This document shows positions 1 to 14,100 of a stretch of 64,000 nt of DNA, in pieces. The position numbers were made by a program, and so were the translations under genes. Positions within the stretch are counted from its first letter, which is position 1. Every line of letters begins with the position of its first letter. The notes under the pieces were generated by a model that saw nothing but the letters and a program-made list of their open reading frames with translations, made no database searches and had not been told where the DNA came from. The DNA is taken from positions 1 to 64,000 of the forward strand of contig NW_002476054.1 of NCBI RefSeq assembly GCF_000189635.1, given 5' to 3'. Origin of the DNA: Tetrahymena thermophila SB210 (Eukaryota > Ciliophora > Oligohymenophorea > Hymenostomatida > Tetrahymenidae).

Positions 1-261
1 CCAACCCCAACCCCAACCCCAACCCCAACCCCAACCCCAACCCCAACCCCAACCCCAACCCCAACCCCAACCCCAACCCCAACCCCAACCCCAACCCCAA
101 CCCCAACCCCAACCCCAACCCCAACCCCAACCCCAACCCCAACCCCAACCCCAACCCCAACCCCAACCCCAACCCCAACCCCAACCCCAACCCCAACCCC
201 CAACCCCAACCCCAACCCCAACCCCAACCCCAACCCCAACCCCAACCCCAACCCCAACCCC
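1..261. repeat. Telomeric C4A2 repeat array
   Basis: Uninterrupted CCCCAA hexamers fill the first 261 bases, so the left end of the window is a chromosome terminus. Unique AT-rich sequence starts directly after (ctatatc). C4A2/T2G4 is the telomere repeat of Tetrahymena and other oligohymenophorean ciliates. One unit near 197-203 has five C residues instead of four; the rest are regular. Such arrays cap every macronuclear chromosome and are made by telomerase. Confidence 0.98.
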
Positions 262-582
262 TATATCTTTTAATTAAAAACAATTTGAATTTTTAATTTA
301 CCTTAAATTAATTTTCTATTATTTAATTTAAAAATTTTTTTAATTTTAATTTAAAGTAAAAGAAAAAAATACAATATAATATTTTGTTTAGCTAGCTAAG
401 AATTAGTCTTTAAAATTAATTTGAGAGACGCTAATTTCAAACTCAATATTAGCGAAGATATTAAACACTATTTATTAATAGTGTATGTTTATATATATTT
501 TTTAATAATTAAAAACATTAATTTTTATAGATAATTTAAAAACCGCGAATAGATAATATTCCATATTAAAAAAGTTATTAAA
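262..582. other. Subtelomeric AT-rich spacer
   Basis: About 320 bases of unique AT-rich DNA lie between the telomere and the first gene. It must contain the RPB11 promoter and 5' UTR. An imperfect palindromic stretch is present near 461-487 (ttaaacactatttattaatagtg). No repeat family or gene is visible. Confidence 0.6.
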
Positions 583-948
583 ATGGCTAACAGAGAAGAT
601 TTTAGATAGAAATTTAGAGAACTTGATGCTGTAGTTAATCAAGGTAACAAAAAAGAAAAAATGCAGATTGTTACTAACGAAAAAATGATTAATTCAAAAA
701 CAATACATATGAATTTAGAGGATCACACTATAGGTAACTTAATGAGAATGCATTTGCTTAAGAATAAAGAAGTAAAGTTTGCAGGGTATAAAGTTCCTCA
801 TCCTCTTGAGCCTAAGCTTGAGTTGAAAGTCTAAACAGTAAAAGATAATACAAATTAAATTTTGATAGATACTATTGATACTATTATGAGATAAGTCGAA
901 ACCATGTAAGATAGTTTTCTTCAGTAGGTTAGATTATGGGAGAATTGA
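583..948 (+). CDS. RPB11: RNA polymerase II subunit Rpb11
   Basis: A 121-residue uninterrupted reading frame in the ciliate code, ending in TGA. It carries the hallmark of the Rpb11/L-type dimerisation domain: HTIGNLMRMHLLKN (about residues 49-62), then FAGYKVPHPLEPKLELKVQT (about 67-86). This closely parallels the HTLGN and FAGYKVPHPLE motifs of animal and yeast Rpb11. The length matches the family (about 115-120 residues). Rpb11 pairs with Rpb3 to form the alpha-like assembly platform of RNA polymerase II in the nucleus. AC19/Rpc19, the Pol I/III paralogue, is less likely because the FAGYKVPHPLE segment is typical of Rpb11. Several Gln codons are TAA or TAG, for example codon 9. It is the telomere-proximal gene of this chromosome end. 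Confidence 0.93.
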
Positions 949-2169
949 ATAAATTGAAAAAGATTCAGATCGTGTTATAAAATAATTATAAATATATCTA
1001 TTGCATTTCTACTATTTTTTGTTAATCTTTTAAAAATCTAAAATTATTTTAATTTGAATTAATAAAAAGTTGAGAAAAAAAAAAAATTAATATGTATGTA
1101 GTAATAAGATTTTTATATTATTATTATTATTATTATTATTATTTTGATAAGATTTACAAAGAAAAAACTTTAATAGATAAATTTGATTTTACATTTTTTT
1201 TTATTAGTTTAAAAAATTTTTAAAATCATTTTTCAATTCAATTTAACCAATAATATTCACGTTACAAAATACTGTCTCACTTTTTTAATGAAAATATATT
1301 TTTTTAATAAATCTTACATCTTAAACTCATCTAAAATAATAATTTAATAAAATAATTTACAAAATAAATTATTTAGTTAACCAATTTGAAAAAAAAGAAG
1401 TTGCTTATTTGTACAGTAAAGTAACAAAAATTCTTTTTATTTTATTTGAAAATTTTGATTAATTATCTTTCAAACTTTTATTTGTCTATTCAAAAAAAAA
1501 TTAATAATATTCTATTTTATTTAATTAAAATTTATAAATTATTTAGTGTTTGAAAAAAAAGATCTTTTTTTTAGATTAAATCAGTAGAACATAAATAAAA
1601 TTTTTTGAGTATTAAATAGAATTTTCATGGATTTTATTAGTATTATTAATCTTTCAATTTATAATTTATTTTTTAAATTATGCTCATTCAAAAAGCATAA
1701 ATTTTACCTTATAATTTATCAAAAAATATTGCTTTTGTTATGATTATTTTTAATAACAATGCATTTATTTTGAATTAAAATCCAATAAATTTGAAAAATA
1801 AAACAATTCCTTAAGCATTTATAGTTATTTTATAAACAAAAATTTAAGATTTACTTGACATTTTTATTAACTCTAATAAATTAAGATTATTTTTAGCTAT
1901 ATTTGATATAAAATTTTATATTTCAATGGATAGAAAATTTAAAATTACAAACAGCTTAGAATAAAGTTTATAAGAAAGAGCTACTTTGTGTTAAATCTTG
2001 AATATATTCTTAACTATTTAATTGAATAAATTATAAATAGATAGATAATCAAAATTTTGATTTATCAAAATATAATAATTATTTAAGTTTGCAAAATTAA
2101 AAACATAATATTTTTAACTAAAAATTTTTAATTTTTAAAGTTTAGAAATTAAAGTTAGATTCAGTTTTA
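949..2169. other. Intergenic region, no gene seen
   Basis: About 1.2 kb of very AT-rich DNA between RPB11 and the calcium channel gene, both on the plus strand. Dense TGA codons and homopolymer tracts argue against coding. It includes a (TTA)n microsatellite at about 1116-1143. It should hold the RPB11 3' end and the channel promoter. Confidence 0.6.
1116..1143. repeat. (TTA)n microsatellite
   Basis: Nine or so tandem TTA/ATT triplets in the spacer downstream of RPB11. It is simple-sequence DNA with no sign of function. Confidence 0.8.
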
Positions 2170-5100
2170 ATGTCAACAAAAAGATCTTTTACAAGCCTAC
2201 TACCAGATCTTGTGTCTTTTCAAAAAATTGGGTCTGCTCAAGGATCTCCTAGGAATGCATATCCATAAGACTAGCAATAATTAAGCAAAACAAAAGTATA
2301 GCAAAAGGATTCTATCTTAAGATATGGATAAGTGATTGAAATATGTGGCATCAACTAAAATCATAAGGGCCTATTATATAGTAAAGGGTAAATTAAACAC
2401 TATTTATACTAGATAAATTATAAAGAGCCTTTTTATAGGAGAAACATGCAAGCATAATTATTTTTAATGTAAAAGATGGACAGATAGAAATATATGCTTT
2501 GTAGAATCGAAGAATTTGAGTGATGTTTCGAATAAAAGAGAGTGTTTTTTTAGGATTCTTCCTAAAGGAACATTTTATATTCATGACGAATATTCAAAAT
2601 CAAACGAGTAACTTATTTAAATTATTTTATTTGCCATTAAAATTAATCAAGTATTAAATATGCTTAAAAAGCCTTAAATATATTTACAAGTAGATTTAAG
2701 GATTCTAAAAAATTAAAAGATAGATAAAGAAATAAGCATAGTCTATAAAATAGTTCTAAAATCCAAGGAAATTTAAATTTAAATATTTTTATATGTATTA
2801 GGTAAGATAAACTTTTATTAGAAAGTAGACTTGCTAGGGAATTGAAAAATTATGAAAATTTAGTTATTCAAATGAATGGAACCGTTGTACATTTTGGCAG
2901 TGAAGTTATTCTTTAGCATTTGGATTCTGGTGAATACTTATATGGTACTTAAAAGTGTCCTGATGTACCTTCTGATTCCTTTAAGCTCAAAATAAAATCA
3001 TAGTTAAAGAGCATGAACTTATTTAAAATAATTCCAACTAATTTTTATGATATTGAAGGGGATGAAGTTAGTTTAGGATAAGAAATCTACCTGATGCATG
3101 TTAAAACAGGATATTGTGTGGATGTCTTTAGGAAAAAATAAATTATTTATGATGAGCAATAGTATTAGGCATTTTAAAGCATAGAAGAATTTATTCAATT
3201 GAAAAGACCAACTAAAGGTGATAAACGATTTAGAGGTATATTAACAAATAGTAGAGACACTATTTGGTCTTTTAATTTAGTATTTAATCACGTAAACAAT
3301 TAATTAATTATTTTTATGCTAAAATAATATTTATGAATTATAATTTTGAAAATTGATGAGATTTAAAAAAGGAATTTATTTTATTTTAATGGAATTATAA
3401 TAGACATATAAAGATGATGATAATATTTATAACTTTGACTTAGTTTAAATAATACACAATAATAAAAATAGCATTTTATCTAAAAGCAATTTAGGCAATA
3501 AATTAATATTAAAGGAATAGGAGTAATCGTCTATAATACCTATTTATGACTCGATATTTGAAATTAGCAAAATTCAAAATAAATAAAATAAATTTTATTT
3601 AAGGCACTTTATTTCAGGAGAATTAATCACAATTAATAATAAGGACAATCCGAATGCCACTTCCTAAAATACAATATAAAATAAAAAAACTAAATAAATT
3701 AGTACTGAATAGAATCAAATTTAAGAAGTAAAGAATGAAAATGATATAGTTATTAAAAATAAAAATTAATCAATGTAATCATCATAGAATACAGCAAGAG
3801 ATAAGAGTAAGCAAATTAATGAATATTATCATGATTAAGAAGAGAAGAAATTTGCTAAATTGGATTAAAATTTACCAGTTAACGATTAGTTTTAAATTAA
3901 TATAAATGACAAAAAAATTTTTTCTGGTTTTAGTTCGTTATAAAGAAATAATGAATTGTATAAAGATAGTTAATAATAGCTAAAAAAATCAAATTTAACA
4001 GGAGCAAGTGATTCAGACTCCAAAAACAATAAATTAAAAAGGGAAAAAATATTTAAATAAGTTGTTAGTGGAGACTCAAGTCCAGCATAGAGCTAAACTA
4101 ATTTAGATGAAACAGAATTAAAATAAATTGAAATAAATTAAGAACGAATATCAGAATAAGCTTCATTAGAATAAAGTCAAAGCTTTTAAGATTGCAAATT
4201 TTAGTCTTAAAGACTAAGTTTAGATGTGAACACTTAAATTTTAAGCAATTAGTTATAAGCAGTTAATCCTTTTAGAAGAAAAAGCTAATTAAATCTTTTA
4301 GAAATAACTAAAAATATCAACAAAAATTCTCTTTATGAATCTTAAAAGTAATATGCAGGCTAACAAGAAAGTCACGTATAAACTTAAGAACATCATAATA
4401 AATAAAGTTCTCCTAAATAAATTCATATAAAAAAGAAATATAGAGAAAGCGAAGGTACTAATAGCGACAATGCAGATGATGATGATGAAACATAAAATAA
4501 AATAGATTCTGAAAACATAAATAAATACCTTGGACATTAGCCAGCGTTAAAAAAGCAAAATTCTAATTAAAGTTAAAAGGGAAATATCGAAAAGCACATA
4601 AAATTTAGTTAATCTAGCAATAAACAACAAATTTATTTTCAAAATGAACCACTTTTCTTGCAAAAGAATGAAGAATAGCATATGCTTCAATTTAATACAA
4701 AAAGCAATGAAAATTTGGTGATTCCCTTGAAAACTATTAGTGATATGGAGTAATCTAATGTTTAACCAAATTATGAATTTATTTTAACTGAAAAAAACTC
4801 TTAATCTTTTTAGTAGTAAATCGAAATAAATTTAGTTTTAAGAAATGGTATTTCTATTTAGAAAAAGTAAGAATAATTATAAAGTTATAGCACTTATTAT
4901 TACTTGAATTAAGATGAAAACAATTGTGATAATTCGCTTGACGAAGATATTAAAGAAAATCATAAAAATAATTTTATAAGTTATAATTAATATGAATAGC
5001 CAATACTTAGGTAGTCGCCTTGCTTTGTAAAATTTATTTATGAAAAATAAGAATTTATTGAATTTCATAATGATGAAGATCAAAGCAAATAAGCAGAAAA

Positions 5101-8100
5101 TTAGTTACCTTAAATACCTAATCTAAAGAATTAAATCAGTTAAAGCAAAAAAAAGTTTCTTCAGCGTTAGTCAACTAGAAGTTATTCTTCTAAATTTAGT
5201 CTACCAAAATTTGAAAAACTTTCAAGCCTACCCAGTAGAAAAGCTCGTTTATCAAATTCAACTCTTCATTTTGAGACATCAATACAAGATATGGTTAAAA
5301 GGTAGTAAGAGTGTTAGGAAATTCTATGTGAGACAAGATAATGTGGTTTTGCTATTAAAAAAAGTAGAAGTGGATTTAGGATTGAAAAAATTCCACCATC
5401 TACAAAAAAGGTGATATTGTGGGCTCTATCAGTGAAAGAATAATTGTATTATTTTTGTTCTGCCCTTCATTGTACGCATGATAAAAATGTATTACATAAA
5501 AAAATTACCCATAAATGCATAAAATAGACAATAAAGTGCCTTCTAAGTATAAATTCTCCATTAGAAGATGATAATCAATACGAAGAAGATATGACTTAAG
5601 GGATAGGAGCAAGTATTAATAGGACAGATAGTAGCCAGAAAGTGTATACATCTCTTAATGGTAATCCTTTTCTTCAAGGTAGTGGATCATGTAAAAATAG
5701 CGAATATATTTATGATAGTTTAAAGCAAATTCAATGTATATTAATTGATACCAAAGTTGCATTCTTAATCGTTTATATACTTTATTCAATGGTTTACTCT
5801 CATAATGTATTTAGTTTGTTTGAAGATGATGAAATGAAATCTACATCACTCAAGTAGCTCCTTAGATTATGTTATGTTGTACTAAAGAATATTGTGAAAA
5901 ATAATCAAAAAGCGAAGTTAATCATATGCTAGAACTTAGAAGTTTTTATTTATCATGCTTTTCAAATGCAGGATGAAAGCTAAATATAGCTCTTCCTAAG
6001 TGAATTGTTTTATGACAATTACAGGACTATTTCAGATTTAATATCGCCAAGCTCTATTTAAAATATTATTCAATAAATTTATAAATAAAAGCTACCTCAT
6101 CCATTCCATTGCAAAATTTTGTCTGCAGTTACACAATGCAACAATATGGCTATATCAAGTAACTAAAATTGTATTATTGATTATTTCTTTAAAGCTAAAA
6201 GATTTCATCCTGCTTTTCATTTTGAGTTTATTACAGAAGAAAGTGATAATATTTTATAGTAATTGAATAAAACTGAAGAATCTTAATTAGATTCAAGCTA
6301 AAGTGCTGATTTAAATAAAAAATAAATATTTATCTAATGCATTGCTGATAAGGAATCTAATTTATCAAAAGTAATGAAAATATCTGAACTTTAAAGAATA
6401 TCTTATGAAAATAATGATAACTAAAGAATGTTTAAATATTTTATAAGCTATATAGATCTTTTAGCAAATATTTGTTATAGCCGCAATAAAAATGGAAAAG
6501 AGTTAATAGAATCCATAATATCAATTGATTAAATTCTGTCATTGATAACATTAAATAGATCTATAATTTAAGGTTCACTAAAAACTCCTTTTATTAAATT
6601 GTTATAAAATGCTTATATCGATGTACCAAGCTCTTTTGTGGTAAATTTTAGTTAATTTTTTTATGATAAAAAAATTTTAAATAAATTTTTAGGTACCAAA
6701 GATATTAAAAGTCAGACAGTGGAATTTAGTTAAATTTTAATGTGGAATTAATTAATCGTCAAATAATAGGCACATATAAGAGAGTTCTAAAGTCCTCGAT
6801 TATGTTTTTGAATTTTTTAACGTTTGTGATGAGCTTTCTAATGTAGACGATTCAATTAATCTAGAAATTTTAACTATGCTAGAAATATTTAAGTATTGAA
6901 AATAATTTTTTAAATTCACTTTAATGATATTTTTTATTTTACATTAAAAAAAAGAAAAATGATTGATTTAGGCATATAGTCTGATAATACATAAATAAAT
7001 AATTTTATACCTACTTTGATTAATATTCTTAAAAGTAAAGCTGTATAAAAATCTAATGGCAGTAATTAATTTATTATTCATAAAGAAATTAAATAATATA
7101 ATTAATTTATCTTATTATTTAATTGTTTAGTTTTAAGAAGCTAGAGATCTCTTGATTATAAAAAGCGTGGAAATGGATCAAGTATAATATCATCAGTTAA
7201 TTTTTCTATTGTTTAAAAATGTAAGCAGCTTATAACAGATATCCTTCAAGAGTATTTAGGTGACAATTAATTTTATAATTTCAACATTTAAGAATAACCT
7301 GATTTTTATTTTTTTTAGATATCCAAATAAATATTCAGATAGGATAGATTCTGAAATAATTCAAAGAATACAATGAGGATCATACAGAAGAATCTAACTT
7401 TATGAATTAGATATCATAAGGATAATTTGAAAAAATTAATGAGTAACTAATTAATTTTGGATAAATCAATCATATTAATAGCTTTCTTAAAAAATTTTAA
7501 ACATTAGTCAAATTTCAAAGAAGTGGAAAGATTTCTTTGACTACAATAATTTGCAAATCAAAGACACTCCTAATTCAAACTAAGAATTTCTTCATTATTT
7601 GGATGATATTGATATCACTCTGATGAAAGAGCTATTACAAAAAAATAATACCAGCATATTTGATTCTATACTTTTGCTTTTGAAAAGAGTTTTTTAATAA
7701 AAAAGAGAACTCTACCAAAATTTATAAAAAATTATCTTAGTTAAAGGAGGCTTAGCAGAATAAATTTCTAAAAATATTCCAAAATATAGATAGCAATTTG
7801 AGATACTAAAAGATTCCTATTTTTTAACGGAATTGAATAAGCCTCTTGAAGTTTAAGATGGTCCTTCAGCAAAAGCTGAAATTGGATTAGAATCATTTGT
7901 TAAGCTAAGGTCGTATAGTAGACATTTCTCTGACAAAAAAGAACTTCATACATCAGATTCTGTGTAAACAGATAGATAAACACCTGAAGTAAGGCCTATT
8001 ATCAAAAGTAGCTTCAGTAATCTTAAAATTACTTTAGTGAGTAATTCAGATGCAGATTATTCAACAAGTTAAAATAAGAATACAAATAATAATATAGATA

Positions 8101-11100
8101 TTGATTGGAAAAACTTTGGATTGACTGACACTAATTAGCATATAGCTTTAGACTTGCCACCCATGGTTTAGTAAAATAGTGATTATTTATCAATACCCAT
8201 ACGTAATAACAATAGGAGATTTAGTAATTTAAGCGAGGATAAAAGTAATCAAAGTAGTTATAGTATAGATAAAGATGTCAATAAAATGATTAATAAGTAA
8301 ATTATGTTGCACGATGATGAAAAATGCCTTACACCTTAAAGCATTAAATTGAACTAAGATGATAATTAAAATAATCAATTCTTTGTTAAGGATAAAACAG
8401 CTTCAGGAAACAAAGATTTGGAAGAAGTGGATTTCAAAAGAGCCTCGTCTAACTCATCTGCTAACAATTCTAAAAAAATGAATATAAGTATAAGTCCACT
8501 TATGTTCCCATAGTTAAATAAAATTAAAAGCTTAGAAGGAATATAAGATTAATTAAAACTAGATTTTAAAGTAATGATAGTTAATTATTTTCCTTTTATT
8601 TTCTAATTAATTAATCAATTTTAAAAAAAAATATTTTATATTTAAATAAAAAGCAAACATCAATGAAAGAAGAAAGATAAAACTATGATGAATCTGGTGA
8701 TAAAAAGTAAAAAGATGATGTTGAAGATTCTTTATCTAATCAAAGTATGACTTTTAACTTCAATAAAGGTGATGATACTGTTACTTCTAAACTAGGTGGA
8801 GCAGAACTATTTGAAAATAGAGAATTAAAAAAAGAAATATCTAATATCTAAAAAGGTAATGACTAGCAAAGCTTAGATTTTTTTAGTATCCAAGAAATTT
8901 AATCTTTACATTTTGGCATTAAAGAAGTTAACACAAATTTTTGCAATAGTAATCATAGTATTGGTAATGAAATAATTAACTAAAGTTTAAATACAAATGA
9001 AAATATATTGGCAGAAAATTAATAATTAAATAATTCTAAAGAATAAAACAATTAAATGAAATATTTATTTAAGATTCAGCTGGAAAACCAAAAAGATCAT
9101 TCAGATTTATCACCAATAAATAAAAATAACGAAGATTATGAGGATTCGCCGATGTCAATTTATAATGAAAATTAATAGGCAGCAAAAAGGTAATAGTAAT
9201 ACTAAAATAATAAAAGGAAAAGTGGCTTTTACACTAATGAAAGCACATAGAAAGAATTTAAAAAAAATCCTCTTACAACTTTACCTCCCTCTATTATTTT
9301 AGAACAATCAGACTAATCTGAAATTACTAATATGGTTCATAGCAGATAAAATTCGATTTAATCTCCATTAAAATAGCATGAACCTATTTCTAAGCTAATA
9401 AATGATAAACTTAAGCTTAATATATCTGAAGTTAACACTTCTGAAGTAGAATCAGATAGCTAAAAATAAATATTTAACTAATAAATAAAGCTTAGATCTA
9501 AGGCTAATTATGAATTCATAATTACAGATTTAGTGTAATTAACTCATTTTATGAAGAACTATCCAAAACAAATAAAAGATTAACGCTTAGAAGAATCGTC
9601 TTAATTAGTTACAGATGACATTTTCAGTAATTAAAAATACGAAAGAGAGTTAAAAAATTTTATAAATGAGAGGGAATTAAATAATTTATTAATATAGAAT
9701 CTCGTGAGATCACATGATTTACACCCAACTCTATTTTAGGTAAACTTATATTAAAATAAATAAAAATATATACACTGTCTATACTCATTAATTAAGACTA
9801 ATTAATTTAAAATTTTAAAACTATAACTTGCCTTTATTTCTAATAAAAATTCCTTTTTTGATTAGTTAGATTGATTGATTAAGATTAAAATTTTAGAGTA
9901 ATTATTTTTACTTTTTATTAATAGTTTTTAAGTTAATTAGACAAGAATTTTATTTCTTTAAAATCATAAATATTAATACAATAAATTTATGAGTTTTTAA
10001 CTGTGATGATATGGAATAATCATGAAGCTAAAATGGAGTTACTTAAAGCTAAAAATATTGCATTTTCATAAATAGAACTTAATTTGGGAGCTTTAGAGTT
10101 TTTAAAGGAATTATACACAAATGTCAAGCCATTGTTATTAAATTAGTCAGAAATAATTAGAGTAACTTAGTCAGTTTTAAAAATTGTGAATAAAAATACC
10201 AATAATATCAATTTCTAAAGCAAATTAATATCATTTTTAAGAACTTTGATCATTCTTAATGATAATCCTATAAAAATTAACTAAGGAATTATTTATTAAG
10301 AAATTCAAAATAAATCATATAAAAATTTGTAAATTTTTGATTTGGAATTTTAAGAAGAAATACTCAATAATTTACCTAAATACATTTCAGAATATGAAAA
10401 GTCGTTTGATTAGTGTGCAACAACTTAAAAAATTAACATCCCAACATAAATTGCCTACATGATGTCTATATTCTCTTTATTTAGCATGCTTGTTGAAGGA
10501 TAAAACGAAGTAAATCTTAGAAAAAGTATCAAGCTGCATCCACTCAAATTTTTAATTTCGATTATGGAAAAATGTAGTATTTGTACTCCTCTCAAAAAAG
10601 AAATTAGAACATATATAAATAGAGTTTACTACAATTAATAATACATATAAAATAAAAATAATCTACTCAACAAGCGTTAGCCTATATCTAAGGGGTTGGT
10701 TCAATCTTTTTCTTTATAATTTGAAGAAAATGATGAAAATAATTAATCTAAAAATAATTAAGAATTAAACATAAGTTTATAGCAAAATCAATCAAAAGGA
10801 AAAGATGGAGAAATTTTTAATGACTTAAAAGTTAATAATCAAAGAAGCAGTATAAAAGATGAAAGTACTGTAAATTCTATTTTGATAGAAAGTAATTCTG
10901 AAAGCATCACTCTAAATAAAAATATGTTATCCTCTCATTTATCAATAATACCTGAAGTACAAGAGCATGAGAGAAGAGGGAGCTCTCTTGGTAGTTTAAT
11001 TTTTACTCCTGTTAGTAATTAAAATATATAGTCAGGCTTGTAAAATGAAATGCAATCACCAAAATTTCCTATTCATTAAAGCATTTTTAAATCAGTTTCA

Positions 11101-14100
11101 TAGCTATAAGTTCTAAATGAACAAAATGAAGAAGAATAAAACTAAAAAGATAAATCTGATTCATAAGTTGAGAGTGTTGAATCAGATAGTGCTAGTAAGA
11201 CAAATTCATAGCAGCCTAACTCATCAGAAAACTTAAAATCTCTTAACGATTTAAACATAATGCCAGATTAAATTGAAGATGATTTCAATCAAAATAAAAT
11301 ACTTGAAACAGTAAAAGAAAATTTTGATGGAGAACAAGAGTTATCATAGATAAATTTAGAGAAAAGATAAAAATAGATATGTAGTAATAAATAGAACTTC
11401 AAAAGATAAATGCAATCTAGCTTTTTTAATGAATATAATGTGAAAGAACAGTAGTCATTTTTACCAAATAAGAAGAGTATTTTTGAAAAGAATGGAATGC
11501 TTTTAGAAGTAATCAAAGATCTTGGCTGCATCTCAAACGATTTAAGTGAATATGTCTACCTTTTACAAAACAATTCATAATTTGAAAATGTAGAAATCAA
11601 TAACTATATTAGACTTAAATATTATAAATCTTATGCTGTTCTTCATTTTAAAGAAATAGTATATTCATTGTTTTTTTTATTTGGAAATAAAAACTTCACA
11701 GAATTGTTAAAGAATCAACTTTAGTTTGTCTTAAAGCAAAAAGATAAATAAGAAAATCCTCATAGAATATTAATAAGCATAGTCAACTCTTTAATGCAGA
11801 TTCTCAAGTTGAGCAACTATTTAAGCTAGCCTATTAAATAGATTATTAGAAAGCTTTATGAAATCATCAAAACTTTTGACTTTAAATCATTAAATCTATA
11901 GAATTTGAAATTCACAGAAAGTACAATTTACTAATCTCCACTCAGAGCAGCGTAAATTTAATTCAATTAATTCAATATTTTTTAAACAAATTTTTAAATA
12001 ATAAATAATATAGAGAAATAAATGATAGTATGTTAATCAGCAGTATTAATAATACTATGCTCAATTAGAGTATTTGCCATACCCAAGAAATAAAGGGAGC
12101 ATAATATGAAGCTTTAAAGTGGGTGATGCAAACGAATTAACAAAATGAAAATTAGGATAAATAATTGCTGAGTAATATAAAATCATTTATTAGGCTATAT
12201 GATTAGAGTGGTAACGACCTTAAATAGTCCATTAACATAACAAAGAAAAGCAAATTATCAAAAAATTAATTATCTGAAGATATGAATGAAGTACTAAATA
12301 ACTAGTTAAAATTCGAGCTTTATGTGTTAGATAACTCTAAGTCATTCTAAGATTACTTGAAGAAGTATATTTATTTTAACCAAAAAATACAAAATAAATT
12401 TATTAAAAATATTTTCAAACTAATCAGTGAAAGCGATAAACTTTTTTAAACTCATTGGGACGAAGACGACATAAATGATGATTAAATGTTAATTAAAAAT
12501 ATCAGTCATGATGCAATCTCCAAAAAAAAATTCATTTAAAGTATATTAGATACAGCTATATCAAATCAGCACCTTCCTGATGATTTACACATATTCTATC
12601 TTAATATTTTAATTAGGATGATTTAAGACTAAAATCCTTAAACAGACGTAGATTTTAATTTCATACTAATTATAAAAAATTTAATATCTTAATCTTTTAA
12701 TGCTTGCTTGTTTTATTATAAAAGGGTATGATTAAAGAGATAGATACTTGGGATACTCCATATTGGAAAGGCAATAAAGAAAAAATAGAAAGTATGTAGA
12801 CACTAGTTTATAACTAAGGAGGAGCAAAGTTAATATGCAATTTATTGAAGTAGCCTAACTTAGAGTAAAGACTAGGTTTGGTTTCTCATATCTTGCAATT
12901 CGGTATAAGTCTTCTGATTGGAGGACACAGAAAGATTTAAAATAGAATCTTAACTAACATGAAAGAAGATCTTGATAATATGATCTTAATTAATATCAAC
13001 ACTCTAATATAAAAGATAGGTACATTTATTCATATTCTTTACAGTTAATAACGATATCGTTTTTGTAGGTAAAATCATATACAGATTTTCTAAGGAACAA
13101 CTACGTGAAAAATCTATCCCTTAAATTAATTTATCTGATACTCATGATTATTATGATAGTGTTTCTTAAATTATGGTAAGAAAAAATACAAAAAATCCTG
13201 ATGATTACAAGGAAGACTAATTTAAGGCTCTTTGCATTCAAGTAATGAAAAGAATATTTAGATTCCTTTAACTATGCTGTGAGAGTTCTAATATTGACAT
13301 GAAAGATTATATGAGATAACAGACATTCATAGACAATAGACCGAAATCCAATTCTCTTAATTTTATAATAATTGCAACTGAAATTAATAGAGAATTTCTT
13401 AAAATAATTAATAAGGTAAATTTAATCTAAAAAAAAAAAATAATTTAATTTTTTAAATAAAAGAATGTTGTTGAGATACCTATCATTATTTCTGAGTTTT
13501 TAATTGAAGTTGCTCAAGTACCATGCTTATAAAATCAAATATCTCTTTGCTAAACTTCTTATTTTGAAGACATATCTTTATTATCCCAATTTATTGAAGT
13601 AAATAAATAAATCAATTAAATTTTCTTAGTAATGAATTTGATTTAATAAAAAGTAAGTGGAAGAAAAAACAAAGACTTTAATTTCATTTAACTCTTAATA
13701 ACCTGAAGAAGAGATCAATTTATTAGATTTGTATAGCAAGGTATTCATTTATTCGATTTTATTTCTAAAGATAAAATTAATTATTAAGAAATTATTTAAA
13801 ATTTCTTCAAATAAAATAATTAATTTTAAAAAATTTTTTAAAGGCTATTTAAACTGCTTTAGTTGTATTTGAAGGAAACGACCCTTAAATTTATGAAGAA
13901 GTGATGAGTAAAATATCCGTAGAATTCATGTAAATCATAGTTAATAAAAGACTTAAGCTAATGAAAGTGGAGAACGTACAACAATTGAAAGCTTATATTT
14001 AAACTCATGAGATTAGAGGATACTATGATAAGCATGTGGTAGAAATATTTAATGTTTTGATAATAATTAAAAGGTGCTAGGAGTATGATGCAAATGTAAA

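Noticed and set aside
1080-1150. Poly-A and TTA repeat as a possible origin or mobile element end
   Set aside because: Only simple sequence, with no inverted repeats or flanking duplication.
9734-9923. Possible gene boundary inside the calcium channel locus
   Set aside because: The AT-rich stretch has GT and AG borders and joins in-frame exons of the same receptor architecture, so it is read as an intron.
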